Assembly: GCF_034313845.1 (NCBI RefSeq)
Contig: NZ_JAVIWN010000004.1
Length of the DNA stretch: 64,000 nt
Direction: 5' to 3' (one strand)
Origin: Actimicrobium sp034313845
GTDB lineage: Bacteria > Pseudomonadota > Gammaproteobacteria > Burkholderiales > Burkholderiaceae_D
The notes under the pieces are model-generated. The model saw nothing but the letters and a program-made list of their open reading frames with translations, was not told the DNA's origin and searched no databases. Positions 25,300 through 34,300 of this stretch are shown here, piece by piece; position 1 is the stretch's first letter; each line of letters opens with the position of its first letter. A program made the position numbers and the translations under genes.

Positions 25300-26811
25300 T
25301 TGACTGACTTACGCACTGACAAAAAAGGCTTGCCGATCTTGAACGATCTTTCTTCCAGCCCACCTTTCTCACCTGCCAGCCTGCTCAAGTCCAGCCTGAC
25401 TTTGCCGGTCGAGGCGCTGCGCACCGGGATGTACGTCGCTGACCTCGACTGCGGCTGGGCGGCCACAGCATTCCCGATGGAAGGGTTGTTACTCGACGAT
25501 CCTGAAGACATCTGCACGATCGCCCTGCTGGCCCAGCAGGTCACGATTGATCCGGGTCGCAGCCTGTTCGCGGCACTGGCGGAACTGGACCAGGCATCAC
25601 TCTACGACACCACCGCTGGCAGCACCGTGACAGAAGCACCTGACGATCAGCGCCTGCAGCACTACCGGGAACAGGTCCGGCAAAACGAGGGCGATCATGT
25701 CAGCCGGACCGGTCGCCTGACGCATGGATGGCACGAACTGCAACGATCCCTGTCGGACTGGATCACCCGCCTGTTCAGCCGATCGGGCGCACGCCGGTTA
25801 CCAGCTGCGCAGCGTCCTGAGTACATACCGGACGATATCGTTCTGATGAAATATCCGCTGCCGGAAGCGACCAACACGGCAATGCCGCAAGCTCTCGCTG
25901 CGTGTGCACAAGGGGAAGCGGCACTGAACCGCATTGCCCAGGACTTGATTGCCCATCGGGAAACCGACATGGATGCGCTAAAAGCTGCTTCCGACATGCT
26001 GGCTGAAAACATGATCCGTCGACCCGGCACGATGATCTGGGCGGCCAAGATGCGCGACAAAAATAATGGCATCTACCACCACGGTTTGTCGGTGGCCATT
26101 TACCTGACCGCGCTGGGGCGACAACTCGGCTTCCAGCAAGAACACATGGCAGACCTTGCCACAGTCGGCTTGCTGCTCGACCTTGGCAAGATGGAACTCG
26201 ATCACGCCCTGCTGAACAAACCCGGCAAACTCGACGATGCCGAAATCCTCGAAATGCAGACCCATGTCCATCGCGGTATCGAAATGTTGATGGCCACCGG
26301 CGTGACGTCGAGCCTGATCCTGAGCGCGATTGCCGAACACCACGAACGCATTGACGGCAACGGTTATCCGGCGCGCATTCCCGGGATGTCATTAACAATC
26401 TTCGGAAAAATGGCTGCGATTGCCGATGCCTACGCGGCGATGGTCAATCCGCGTCCGTATGCACCTGCCTATTCCCCCTACGAAGCGATGAAACAACTGT
26501 TTGCCGAAAGCGAATCACGCTGGTTTGCCCCGCTAGTCGAGCAATTTGTTCAGGCCATCGGTATTTTTCCGGTCGGATCGCTGGTGGAATTATCCAGCGG
26601 TGAAGTGGCCATCGTGATTCAGCACAATCCGTATCGCCGGCTCGAACCGCTGATCCTGATCCTGACCGACAGCACCAAGGCCAAGTTGGTGGCACCGCGC
26701 GAACTGGATATGCTGAAACATAATTTCAACGTCGCACCAGAGGTGTTACGCATCGCCAGCGGGCTGCCTGATGGTGCACACGGGGTATCGTCATGCAGGA
26801 TTTTTACCTGA
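25300..26811 (+). CDS. HD-GYP domain protein with altered HD motif
   Basis: 503 residues, TTG start. The N-terminal ~170 residues resemble the DUF3391-type region often preceding HD-GYP domains (EALRTGMYVADLDCGW). The HD-GYP domain follows: HHGLSVAIYL near residue 260, GLLLDLGK near 291, HHERIDGNGYP near 347. Active cyclic-di-GMP phosphodiesterases have HD within GLLHDIGK; here the His is Leu, so one metal ligand is missing, while GYP and the other His residues are kept. It may bind rather than cleave cyclic-di-GMP. An EAL gene follows 10 bases downstream. Confidence 0.87.
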   Translation: MTDLRTDKKGLPILNDLSSSPPFSPASLLKSSLTLPVEALRTGMYVADLDCGWAATAFPMEGLLLDDPEDICTIALLAQQVTIDPGRSLFAALAELDQASLYDTTAGSTVTEAPDDQRLQHYREQVRQNEGDHVSRTGRLTHGWHELQRSLSDWITRLFSRSGARRLPAAQRPEYIPDDIVLMKYPLPEATNTAMPQALAACAQGEAALNRIAQDLIAHRETDMDALKAASDMLAENMIRRPGTMIWAAKMRDKNNGIYHHGLSVAIYLTALGRQLGFQQEHMADLATVGLLLDLGKMELDHALLNKPGKLDDAEILEMQTHVHRGIEMLMATGVTSSLILSAIAEHHERIDGNGYPARIPGMSLTIFGKMAAIADAYAAMVNPRPYAPAYSPYEAMKQLFAESESRWFAPLVEQFVQAIGIFPVGSLVELSSGEVAIVIQHNPYRRLEPLILILTDSTKAKLVAPRELDMLKHNFNVAPEVLRIASGLPDGAHGVSSCRIFT

Positions 26812-26821
26812 GGCAGGCCTG

Positions 26822-28132
26822 ATGGCTGCCGGCAGCTTCGCCGCTCGCCTGTTCGGCAACCGGCATCTCTCGCCCACCCAGACACTGCTGCGCCGACTGG
26901 ACCGCGATCTGCAAGATCCGCCCGGCACGACCACGCTGGCGGTCCTGATCCTGTCCCTGTCGCGCAGCGATGTCATCGGTGCGACGCTGGAATTGCCTGA
27001 GTCAACGCTGATCAATACCGTGCTGCTCGAGCGCATCGGCAACACCTTGCGCCCCAATGATTACCTGGCGCTGGCCAGCCCTGATGAAATATGGATCGTG
27101 CTGCCGGCACTGGCCTCGGCGACTGTCGCTCACCTGGCAGCGACGCATATCGGACGCGTGCTGCAAGCGCCAATGCAGGCCGGAGCGCTGACCGTCACCG
27201 CGACTCCCTGCATCGGTATTGCGGTCACTTCCTTGTCGCAAAATACGTCACTCGGCTTGCTGCAAGCCGCCAGCGAAGCACGCAAGCGGGCACGCAGCCT
27301 GAGTACTCTGTTTTTTGTCGCCACCGAATCCGAAGGCGTCGACCTGCACAGCAAGGACTTGATTGCCGCCGTCACCGGTGCACTCGCGCAAAACCGGCTG
27401 ACCATCGCTTACCAGCCCAAGGTCGATGTGGCCACCCAGCGGGTGGTCAGTGTCGAAGCACTGATCCGCTGGCCAGCCGATCTGGCACCGGCACTGAGTC
27501 CGATGGTGATCGTCGAAATTGCCGAACAATTCGGCATGATCAAAGAACTGACGCGCCACGTGCTGCATACGGTGTTGCGGGAGTACACGACGCTGTTGGC
27601 GGCGACCGGCTTGCCACGTGTCTGGATCAATCTGTCAGCGGGCACGCTGGCCGACCCGGGTCTGCCCGAGTTTTTGCAGCAGGGACTCGACATCTGGTCA
27701 ACCCGCGCCGACGTAATCGGTCTTGAAATCACCGAAAGCGCCGTCATCGCCGATATCGAGCAATCCATCGAGATGATGCATGCACTGACCGAGCGTGGCT
27801 TTGAACTCGCCATTGACGACTTCGGCACCGGCTATTCGTCACTGGCGTATTTGCGCCGGTTTCCGATCAGCGAACTGAAGATCGACAAACTCTTCGTCAG
27901 GCACATGCGCAGCTCCGTACCGGATACGCAGCTGGTGCGTACCATCATCGACCTGGCCCACAACTTCAACTTGAAAGTCATCGCCGAAGGGGTCGAAGAT
28001 CGGCCTACGCTGGACTTGCTGGCAGAAATGGGCTGTGACCAGATCCAGGGTTATGTCTATGCCAAGCCGATGCCGGCCGCCGAACTGGTGCGCTGGATCG
28101 CCCGCTTTCATGGCGAACTGGCGGGCGAATAA
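26822..28132 (+). CDS. Cyclic-di-GMP phosphodiesterase, degenerate GGDEF plus EAL
   Basis: 436 residues from the ATG at 26822, preceded by GAGGCAGG; an upstream ATG at 26771 lies inside the HD-GYP gene. The N-terminal half resembles a worn GGDEF domain without its signature. The C-terminal EAL domain has VEALIRW near residue 210, WINLSAG, LEITESAV, IDDFGTGYSSLAYL, LKIDK and AEGVED, so all visible metal and catalytic residues are intact. It should hydrolyse cyclic-di-GMP. Paired with the HD-GYP gene and a chemoreceptor fragment, suggesting a motility or surface switch. Confidence 0.9.
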   Translation: MAAGSFAARLFGNRHLSPTQTLLRRLDRDLQDPPGTTTLAVLILSLSRSDVIGATLELPESTLINTVLLERIGNTLRPNDYLALASPDEIWIVLPALASATVAHLAATHIGRVLQAPMQAGALTVTATPCIGIAVTSLSQNTSLGLLQAASEARKRARSLSTLFFVATESEGVDLHSKDLIAAVTGALAQNRLTIAYQPKVDVATQRVVSVEALIRWPADLAPALSPMVIVEIAEQFGMIKELTRHVLHTVLREYTTLLAATGLPRVWINLSAGTLADPGLPEFLQQGLDIWSTRADVIGLEITESAVIADIEQSIEMMHALTERGFELAIDDFGTGYSSLAYLRRFPISELKIDKLFVRHMRSSVPDTQLVRTIIDLAHNFNLKVIAEGVEDRPTLDLLAEMGCDQIQGYVYAKPMPAAELVRWIARFHGELAGE

Positions 28133-28152
28133 CCGGCCCGTCAGGCGGCGCG

Positions 28153-28710
28153 ATGATCATCGAGGTGGTACACAGCACGGTGGCCATTAGCGCCGCATCG
28201 CACCGCATTGCCGACATCATCGGCACCATCGACGGCATCGCGTTTCAGACCAATATTCTGGCGCTCAATGCCGCCGTCGAAGCCGCTCTTGCCGGCGAGC
28301 AGGGACGTGGCTTTGCCGTCGTCGCCACCGAAGTCCGTAACCTGGCACAACGCTCGGCATCGGCAGCACGGGAAATCAAGGAGCTCATTGGTGACGCGGT
28401 AAATCAGGTCGAACGCGGCTCGCGACTGGTCAACCAGACCGGCGATACGATGCAGGAAATCGTCGAGAGTGTGCAACGAGTCACCGAAGTCATCGGCAAC
28501 ATCACCCAATCGAGCATTGAGCAGGCGACTGGCATCGAACATATTAATCTCGCCATCGCCGACATGGACCAGGGCACGCAGGAAAATTCCGCGCTGGTGG
28601 AAGAAGCCGCTGCCGCTGCCGCAGCCCTGCGTGAACAGGCGGGCAACCTGACCTTGGTGACCAATACATTCAGACTGGGCACAGCGAACTTGCTCAGCGC
28701 ACCAGCCTGA
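28153..28710 (+). pseudogene. Chemoreceptor signalling-domain fragment
   Basis: 185 residues from an ATG at 28153. Only the cytoplasmic MCP hairpin is present: DGIAFQTNILALNAAVEAA, GRGFAVVATEVRNLAQRSA, then the C-terminal NSALVEEAAAAAAALREQA. No membrane helices, sensor or HAMP domain; full receptors are 500 residues or more. The usual AARAGEQGRGF reads AALAGEQ here, an Arg-to-Leu change at a normally invariant place. No clear ribosome site. Likely the 3' remnant of a receptor gene, though a soluble signalling domain cannot be excluded. Confidence 0.65.
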
Positions 28711-28889
28711 CCGCAGGTTTTACACGGGTAGCGCAGCGGTCAATCCTGCCGCCAGACTTATGCCCGTTTTATGTGAACAAGATTGTGCATAACCATGTGG
28801 AGTACCTCCGCACGCCACGATCTGTCGGCATTTGCAGGCCTGCCTGATTTTTAGGCAGCGATGCGGATTGCGCCAAACCGTCGCCGGTA

Positions 28890-29426
28890 TCACCACATCA
28901 GATCGTCGGGTATCTGGAACGCTGCATACGGATCGTCGGCATCAATCTCGGTGCTGGCCTTGTTGACCCGCACGACCATCGAGGCATCCCGCTCCGCGAT
29001 CTTGTCGGCAATAATTCGCGGCACCAATTCAACGACCGGTCCCTGACAAACAATCACCAGCCGGCCGGCCATCAAATGCGACTGGACCGTCGCCGACACG
29101 TAGAGCCGTTCGATCTTGTTGCCGTGGGTGAAATTGTAGGCAATGTCGCCAGCGCCTTTGCTCTGGCGATTTTTTTGCACCATCTGGGCAATCTGCGCGA
29201 CGATCGCTTTTTGCGTCGCGGCAGCATCGCGCTGCGCATTGAGCTCACGCGCCCGTTCGGCGTTCTTGCGCTGTGTCTCAAGAGCGGCCACACGTGACTC
29301 ATCGACACTCTGCGTACCGGTCCGGCGTTCAACCTTCTTCTGTTTGTTCTTGTCCTGATTCGCCAGTTTGGCTTTGTTCTTGTCGACCAGACCGGCTTTC
29401 AAAAACTGTTCTTGCAACGAGGCCAT
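28890..29426 (-). CDS. DUF2058 (YaiL-like) protein
   Basis: 178 residues from the ATG at 29426. It opens with MASLQEQFLKAGLVDKNKA, the conserved start of DUF2058 proteins such as E. coli YaiL, continues with a Lys/Arg/Gln-rich coiled coil, and ends with a compact domain (NFTHGNKIERLYVS, LVIVCQGP, VPRIIADKI). An in-frame extension to 29522 looks like a signal peptide but is not part of the family. The family is described as nucleoid or polynucleotide associated; biochemical role not established. Confidence 0.82.
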   Translation of the reverse strand: MASLQEQFLKAGLVDKNKAKLANQDKNKQKKVERRTGTQSVDESRVAALETQRKNAERARELNAQRDAAATQKAIVAQIAQMVQKNRQSKGAGDIAYNFTHGNKIERLYVSATVQSHLMAGRLVIVCQGPVVELVPRIIADKIAERDASMVVRVNKASTEIDADDPYAAFQIPDDLMW

Positions 29427-29920
29427 ATCTGCTGATCCATAAAAAAGTGGTGGGCCGGCCCACGCGAATCCGCCGGCCAGCGACAGCATGAAGCATAGCA
29501 AACATGTCGCTTCCATCAGCATGAAATCGCGGCGACACCAGCACTCGGCGTATCCCGTAGGCGAATCAGCGCGGACTATCTTTAATTTGCACGACCATTT
29601 ACCACGATACGAAAAGCCATTTTCATATTGCGCGATGCCCGCCAGAATAAATCACCGAACTCATTTCATTCATTGAAAATCAATCCCATATTACAAAATC
29701 TTGAACATAAGGTACTGAAAATAATAAGATTAATTTAAGTCATCTGTCTTATATAAGACCTAGTCGATTTGAAAAAAATTCGTTATGATTCTTGTCATGC
29801 AGTCGCGCTTCGCATTCATGGCAGCGCTCCCCGGAGCAGCAAAATTGAAAGCACGGACGTTCAGACCCTTTTTTTAGTCTTACTTTTTTCAATCTCACTT
29901 TTTACTATTTAGGATATGCC
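29427..29920. other. Long AT-rich control region between DUF2058 gene and aceA
   Basis: 494 bases, markedly AT-rich from about 29650. It holds the 14-base palindrome listed separately, a candidate -10 TATGAT at 29784-29789, and pyrimidine-rich leader sequence up to the ribosome site near 29911. No small RNA or further gene is evident. Confidence 0.5.
29746..29759. promoter_or_regulatory. Perfect 14-base palindrome upstream of aceA, probable operator
   Basis: GTCTTATATAAGAC reads the same on both strands. It lies 162-175 bases before aceA and about 25 bases upstream of a TATGAT element. Position and symmetry suggest a binding site for a dimeric regulator of glyoxylate-cycle genes, which regulator is not known. 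Confidence 0.6.
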
Positions 29921-31501
29921 ATGTCACAGTACCAAGACGACATCAAGATCATTGCCGGCCTGAAAGATAAAGAAGGTAGTGCCTGGAATGCGATCAACCC
30001 TGAGTCCGCTGCGCGCATGCGGACACAGAACCGTTTCAAGACCGGTCTGGACATTGCCAAGTACACCGCCAAGATCATGCGTGATGACATGGCCGCCTAC
30101 GATGCCGATTCGTCCAAGTACACCCAGTCGCTGGGATGCTGGCACGGCTTTATCGGCCAACAAAAGATGATCTCCATCAAGAAGCACTTCAACAGCACCG
30201 AACGTCGCTATCTGTACCTGTCAGGCTGGATGATTGCCGCGCTGCGCTCCGAGTTCGGCCCGTTGCCAGACCAGTCGATGCATGAGAAAACCGCTGTTGC
30301 CGACCTGATCCGCGAGCTCTACACCTTCCTGCGCCAGGCTGATGCGCGTGAACTGGGCGGCCTGTTCCGCCAGCTCGACAATGCCGAAGGTGCCGCCAAA
30401 CAAGCCATCCAGAGCCAGATCGACAACTTCATCACCCATGTCGTTCCTATCATTGCCGACATCGATGCCGGTTTCGGCAATGCGGAAGCGACCTACCTGA
30501 TGGCCAAGCAGTTGATCGAGGCAGGTGCCTGCTGCATCCAGATCGAAAACCAGGTGTCCGACGAAAAACAGTGCGGCCATCAAGACGGCAAGGTCACCGT
30601 CCCCCACGAAGACTTCCTCGCAAAAATCCGCGCGGTTCGCTATGCCTTCCTTGAGCTGGGTATCGATGACGGCATCATCGTTGCCCGTACCGACTCGCTC
30701 GGCGCTGGCCTGACCAAGCAAATCGCGGTGACCCGCGAGCCGGGTGACCTCGGCGACCAGTACAACTCGTTCCTCGACGCCGACGAAGTCTCGGTTGACA
30801 CAATGGGCAACGGTGACGTGGTCATCAAACGCGACGGCAAGCTGGTGCGTCCCAAGCGTTTGCCGAGCAACCTGTTCCAGTTCCGCGCCGGCACAGGCGA
30901 AGAGCGTTGCGTCCTCGATTGCGTGACTGCCCTGCAAAACGGTGCCGACTTGCTCTGGATCGAAACCGAAAAGCCGCACATCGCCCAGATCGGCGGCATG
31001 GTCAGCGCGATTCGCAAAGTCATTCCCAACGCCAAGCTGGTCTACAACAACAGCCCATCGTTCAACTGGACACTGAACTTCCGCCAGCAAATTTTCGACA
31101 GCATGAAAAGCGCTGGCAAAGATGTGTCCGCCTACGATCGCGCCCAACTGATGAGCGTCGACTACGACACCACCGAACTGGCGCTGGCTGCCGATGAAAA
31201 AATCCGTACTTTCCAGGCTGACTCAGCCCGCGAAGCCGGCATTTTCCATCACCTGATCACCCTGCCGACCTACCACACGGCCGCCTTGTCGACCGACAAT
31301 CTGGCCAAAGACTACTTCGGCGAGCAAGGCATGCTGGGCTACGTGGCCGGCGTGCAGCGCAAGGAAATCCGCCAGGGTATCGCTTGCGTCAAGCATCAGA
31401 ACATGTCGGGTTCGGACATCGGCGACGATCACAAGGAGTACTTCAGCGGCGAAGCAGCGCTGAAGGCATCGGGTAAAGACAACACGATGAACCAGTTCTG
31501 A
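29921..31501 (+). CDS. aceA: Isocitrate lyase
   Basis: 526 residues, the length of the longer proteobacterial isocitrate lyases. It cleaves isocitrate to succinate and glyoxylate. The catalytic loop is KQCGHQDGKV with the nucleophilic Cys, preceded by the metal-binding IIADIDAGFGN and IQIENQVSDE; SPSFNW lies in the C-terminal part. Ribosome site AGGATA precedes the ATG. Monocistronic, with a terminator about 110 bases downstream. Malate synthase is not in the window. Confidence 0.96.
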   Translation: MSQYQDDIKIIAGLKDKEGSAWNAINPESAARMRTQNRFKTGLDIAKYTAKIMRDDMAAYDADSSKYTQSLGCWHGFIGQQKMISIKKHFNSTERRYLYLSGWMIAALRSEFGPLPDQSMHEKTAVADLIRELYTFLRQADARELGGLFRQLDNAEGAAKQAIQSQIDNFITHVVPIIADIDAGFGNAEATYLMAKQLIEAGACCIQIENQVSDEKQCGHQDGKVTVPHEDFLAKIRAVRYAFLELGIDDGIIVARTDSLGAGLTKQIAVTREPGDLGDQYNSFLDADEVSVDTMGNGDVVIKRDGKLVRPKRLPSNLFQFRAGTGEERCVLDCVTALQNGADLLWIETEKPHIAQIGGMVSAIRKVIPNAKLVYNNSPSFNWTLNFRQQIFDSMKSAGKDVSAYDRAQLMSVDYDTTELALAADEKIRTFQADSAREAGIFHHLITLPTYHTAALSTDNLAKDYFGEQGMLGYVAGVQRKEIRQGIACVKHQNMSGSDIGDDHKEYFSGEAALKASGKDNTMNQF

Positions 31502-31607
31502 TTCATGACCGGTTCCTGCACGCCGATTAGCGTGTAAAACAGTTCAGCCAAGCGTCCAGTGCGAGACGCAACCGGACTTCACCACCTGATCTGCTAGCCC
31601 TGCCCTG

Positions 31608-31640
31608 ACGACCCGATTGCGCCTGCAACCGGGTCGTTTT
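31608..31640 (+). terminator. Terminator after aceA
   Basis: An 8-base stem ACGACCCG (31608-31615) with CGGGTCGT (31630-31637), a 14-base loop and a short T run. It lies between aceA and the convergent phbB remnant. Confidence 0.6.
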
Positions 31641-31672
31641 GCATTGGCCCCCGACGATGCCTGCGCGCGCCG

Positions 31673-32395
31673 CTAGCGCATGGTCTGTCCACCGTTGACA
31701 TCGATGGTCGCACCGGTAATAAATCCAGCTTCCTCGGCAGCGAGAAAGACAACCGTGCGACCGACATCGGCGGCGGTACCCAATCGTCCGACCGGAATGG
31801 CGCCAATGATGGTTTGCAGTGTGTCTTTCGGGACTGCGGCGACCATCTCGGTATCGCAGTAGCCCGGGGCGATTGCATTGACCGTGATGTTCTTGCGTGC
31901 TCCTTCGAGCGCCAGCGCCTTCGTGAAACCCAGCACACCGGCCTTGGCTGCGGCGTAATTGCTCTGGCCAAATTGACCCTTCTAACCGTTGACCGAACTG
32001 ATGTTGATGATGCGACCGAATTGGCGCTCGCGCATGCCCTCAACCACATGGCGACACATGTTGAACATCGAGCCAAGGTCGGTATGAATGACCCGCCACC
32101 ACTGCTGCGGTGTCATGCGGTGCAACACCGCGTCGCTGGCGATGCCGGCGTTGTTGACGAGGATATCGATAGGACCCAGTTGCAGTTCAACCCGGGCGAC
32201 ACCCGCTCGGCACTGGTCAAAATCCGCCACATCCCACTGATAGACCGGGATCGATGTCTCGTTGGAAAACGCCTGTGCTGCACCGGCATTGCTGTGATAA
32301 ACAGCAGCAACCTGATGTCCTGCCTCATGCAGTGCCATGGCAATGGCTTTCCCGATACCGCGTGTTCCCCCTGTGACGAGTGCGGTCCGACGCAT
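31673..32395 (-). pseudogene. phbB: Acetoacetyl-CoA reductase interrupted by an amber codon
   Basis: Read through, this is a full 240-codon short-chain dehydrogenase of the PhaB/PhbB type: TALVTGGTRGIGKAIAMAL (NADP site), LVNNAGI, ISSVNG, SNYAAAKAG with the catalytic Tyr and Lys, and APGYCDTEMV. Codon 138 is TAG (31982-31984) where the family has Gln in SVNGQKGQFG, a single C-to-T change. The product would stop before the catalytic Tyr. All other family motifs remain, so the mutation looks recent, or the codon is suppressed, or it is a sequence error. No phaC or phaA is adjacent. Confidence 0.88.
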
Positions 32396-32533
32396 GGCTT
32401 TCTCCTTGTGAGCGACGGCAAAACCGGATGGCTTTTGCACGCATCTGAAAGGCCAAGTGTGCATCCCTCCGCGCTGGTGATCTTGAGAGAAAACAAGGAC
32501 CGCGCAGGTCGACACCGATCACCTGTTACGGCA

Positions 32534-33124
32534 TCAGACTCCCTGCACAGCGATGTGATACACCGCCCACGGGCACAACGTAAACCGTTCGGCCAGCGGC
32601 CTTGCCGCCTTGTCCGGAAAACGGTCCGCGTCATACACGGCCCAGAGTGGTCCGAGTCCGCCCAGCGGTAACGCTTTTGCATCCAGGGTGGTGGCGACGA
32701 TGAAGCGGTACTTCACCATGTCGGCAAAAGAGACTGCCACCACGTAACCATCAATTGCGCGCAGCAACACGCGGCCCTGGCCAGTGGTCGTCGCCCCCGC
32801 AGCATGGAGTACGTCGGCCAGCAACGGTCCACCCAGCACGTGGACTTTGCCGTCATATTCGAGCGTGGGCTTGATCGTGATGGACGGCAAAGCACGCAGC
32901 GCGGCGAAGTCAAACGTATGGGCACGGTCAAACGCAACGCCCTGCTTTTTCATCAACTGGTCAAGTGCCGGATCAAGCGGACCGCGATTACCTGCACCGA
33001 TTGTTCCGGTCAATGTCAGCAAGGTCGGACCGGTCATCATCGCTGGTGTGTTCAACGGCGTGGCGACACCGCGCGCGGTGGCGAGACCGAGTCCGGCAGC
33101 GGCGAGGAAGTGGCGTTTATTCAC
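32534..33124 (-). CDS. Exported molybdopterin-fold (sulfite-oxidase-like) domain protein
   Basis: 196 residues. A signal peptide (HFLAAAGLGLATARGVATP) precedes a domain like the molybdopterin-binding part of sulfite oxidases: TLTGTIGAG, FDFAALRALPSITIKP, GKVHVLGGPLLADVLHAAG and AIDGYVVAVSFADM. The only Cys is near the C-terminus (TLCPWAVYH), not at the usual Mo ligand position, so small family members like this may not carry the cofactor. Role unknown. It runs toward the broken phbB gene but is separated by 138 bases. Confidence 0.75.
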   Translation of the reverse strand: MNKRHFLAAAGLGLATARGVATPLNTPAMMTGPTLLTLTGTIGAGNRGPLDPALDQLMKKQGVAFDRAHTFDFAALRALPSITIKPTLEYDGKVHVLGGPLLADVLHAAGATTTGQGRVLLRAIDGYVVAVSFADMVKYRFIVATTLDAKALPLGGLGPLWAVYDADRFPDKAARPLAERFTLCPWAVYHIAVQGV

Positions 33125-33601
33125 GGGAAATCTCCGGCAGATGCATCGGTTTGATAGGGATGAGTGCGTAAGGATAGCCAGCGCAGGGCGCGATTGCCAG
33201 ATGATTCACGTCCAGTCGATGGATTGCGAGACAGACGTTGATCGTGACGAGAGGCAAGTGGCCTGCATCATGGGACGCAAGGGTGATGGCGAAAGACGTT
33301 CGGAATGTTAACGGTTGGGCTGCAACGGATCACGGATTTTGCGGCTCGGATGCGGTCTTACAGGAATGGTGATGTTTGTATCCAATGAGGTGGGGGTGGG
33401 TGCTGTTGCCTTCGACGGGAGGGTACCGACGCCACGCAGCTCTTGGCCATTAGCCGGTTCTTGCCTTTTAAAAGCCCTTCGTTAAAAAGGAACGTTTTAG
33501 TTTGAACATGCCACTGAGATACAAGCAGATCATTCTGGCCTGCCCCGAAATCAATCTTGATTGTCAGTTATCAGACACCTCCACTACTTTAAGGATTAAT
33601 C
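33125..33601. other. Intergenic region before the repeat-protein gene
   Basis: 477 bases. The first ~350 hold no recognisable gene. The last ~115 become AT-rich and contain an hrp-box-like element and a ribosome site (AAGGATT) just before the ATG at 33602. Confidence 0.5.
33489..33517 (+). promoter_or_regulatory. hrp-box-like element (HrpL-type promoter)
   Basis: GGAACG at 33489-33494, a 16-base spacer, then CCACTGA at 33511-33517. The remembered hrp box of HrpL-controlled type III secretion genes is GGAACC, 15-17 bases, CCACNNA; this differs only in the last base of the first half. It is oriented toward the repeat-protein gene, 84 bases before its ATG. Confidence 0.55.
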
Positions 33602-34300
33602 ATGGCTATTTCTAAAGTTACCAACTACAAAGGCACACTCAACCAGACAGCTGAACAGATGACCGCCAACCTCAACGAAGAAATCAATGCAGGAAAAGGC
33701 ACACACAACCATAAAACACTTAGTGAGACTGCTAAACAGATCACCTCCAACCTCAACGAAGAAATCAATGCAGGAAAAGGCACACACAACCATAAAACAC
33801 TTAGTGAGACTGCTAAACAGATCACCTCCAACCTCAACGAAGAAATCAATGCAGGAAAACAGACTGAAATCAGCTGTCGACAGTTCGGCGGAGGGCCACT
33901 AAAGCTTGATGATACCTGGGGCAACAAGCCAATACCCTTCGGTGATGACTCTGAAATAGGGGCACATGAACCTGATACAAAGCCAGCCCGAATGATTCCT
34001 GTCATAAACGTACCAGGCCTTGCGGGAAAAGGCTTGGAAGACGCTAGCTCATTAATGAAAGCAAGGGACTCAGGAGATCAACATGATCAGCGTAAGGCAA
34101 TCAAAAGTACGGTAAACGATTATCTTGCTACCGGAGCCTCGCAAGAGGACGCCGAAAAGTTACAGCGCGCCTTGCGACATCTTGTTCATGGACACACTCT
34201 AAACAGTGAAGAACACAAAATAATTAACGACGCTCTGAAAAAAATATCTAGCGTACAAATCCCTACTCCCTATGAAGTGAACGGAGACAATCGTGTATAA
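33602..34300 (+). CDS. Orphan repeat protein, candidate type III secreted effector
   Basis: 232 residues, not recognised. The N-terminal 20 residues (MAISKVTNYKGTLNQTAEQM) have no acidic residue before Glu18 and Ile at position 3, both traits of Pseudomonas-type type III export signals. Residues ~22-86 consist of a 27-residue unit (NLNEEINAGKGTHNHKTLSE then TAKQITS) present twice exactly and a third time in part. A Pro/Gly-rich middle follows, then a charged helical C-terminal domain (~residues 150-225). No membrane segment or Sec signal. Base composition is visibly more AT-rich than neighbours, suggesting transfer. An hrp-box-like element lies upstream. A secreted effector is inference; confident only that the gene is real. 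Confidence 0.7.
   Translation: MAISKVTNYKGTLNQTAEQMTANLNEEINAGKGTHNHKTLSETAKQITSNLNEEINAGKGTHNHKTLSETAKQITSNLNEEINAGKQTEISCRQFGGGPLKLDDTWGNKPIPFGDDSEIGAHEPDTKPARMIPVINVPGLAGKGLEDASSLMKARDSGDQHDQRKAIKSTVNDYLATGASQEDAEKLQRALRHLVHGHTLNSEEHKIINDALKKISSVQIPTPYEVNGDNRV
33667..33859 (+). repeat. Exact 81-bp tandem repeat inside the orphan gene
   Basis: Units at 33667-33747 and 33748-33828 are identical base for base, and the first 31 bases recur at 33829-33859. The bases before 33667 (CTGAACAGATGACCGC) are a diverged match to the unit's end. Perfect identity implies recent duplication or gene conversion; 81 is a multiple of three, so copy number can change without breaking the frame. Confidence 0.95.

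Noticed and set aside
29427..29522. Signal-peptide-like N-terminal extension of the DUF2058 protein
   Set aside because: The family begins at MASLQEQ; the extension is outside the family and the protein is expected in the cytoplasm.
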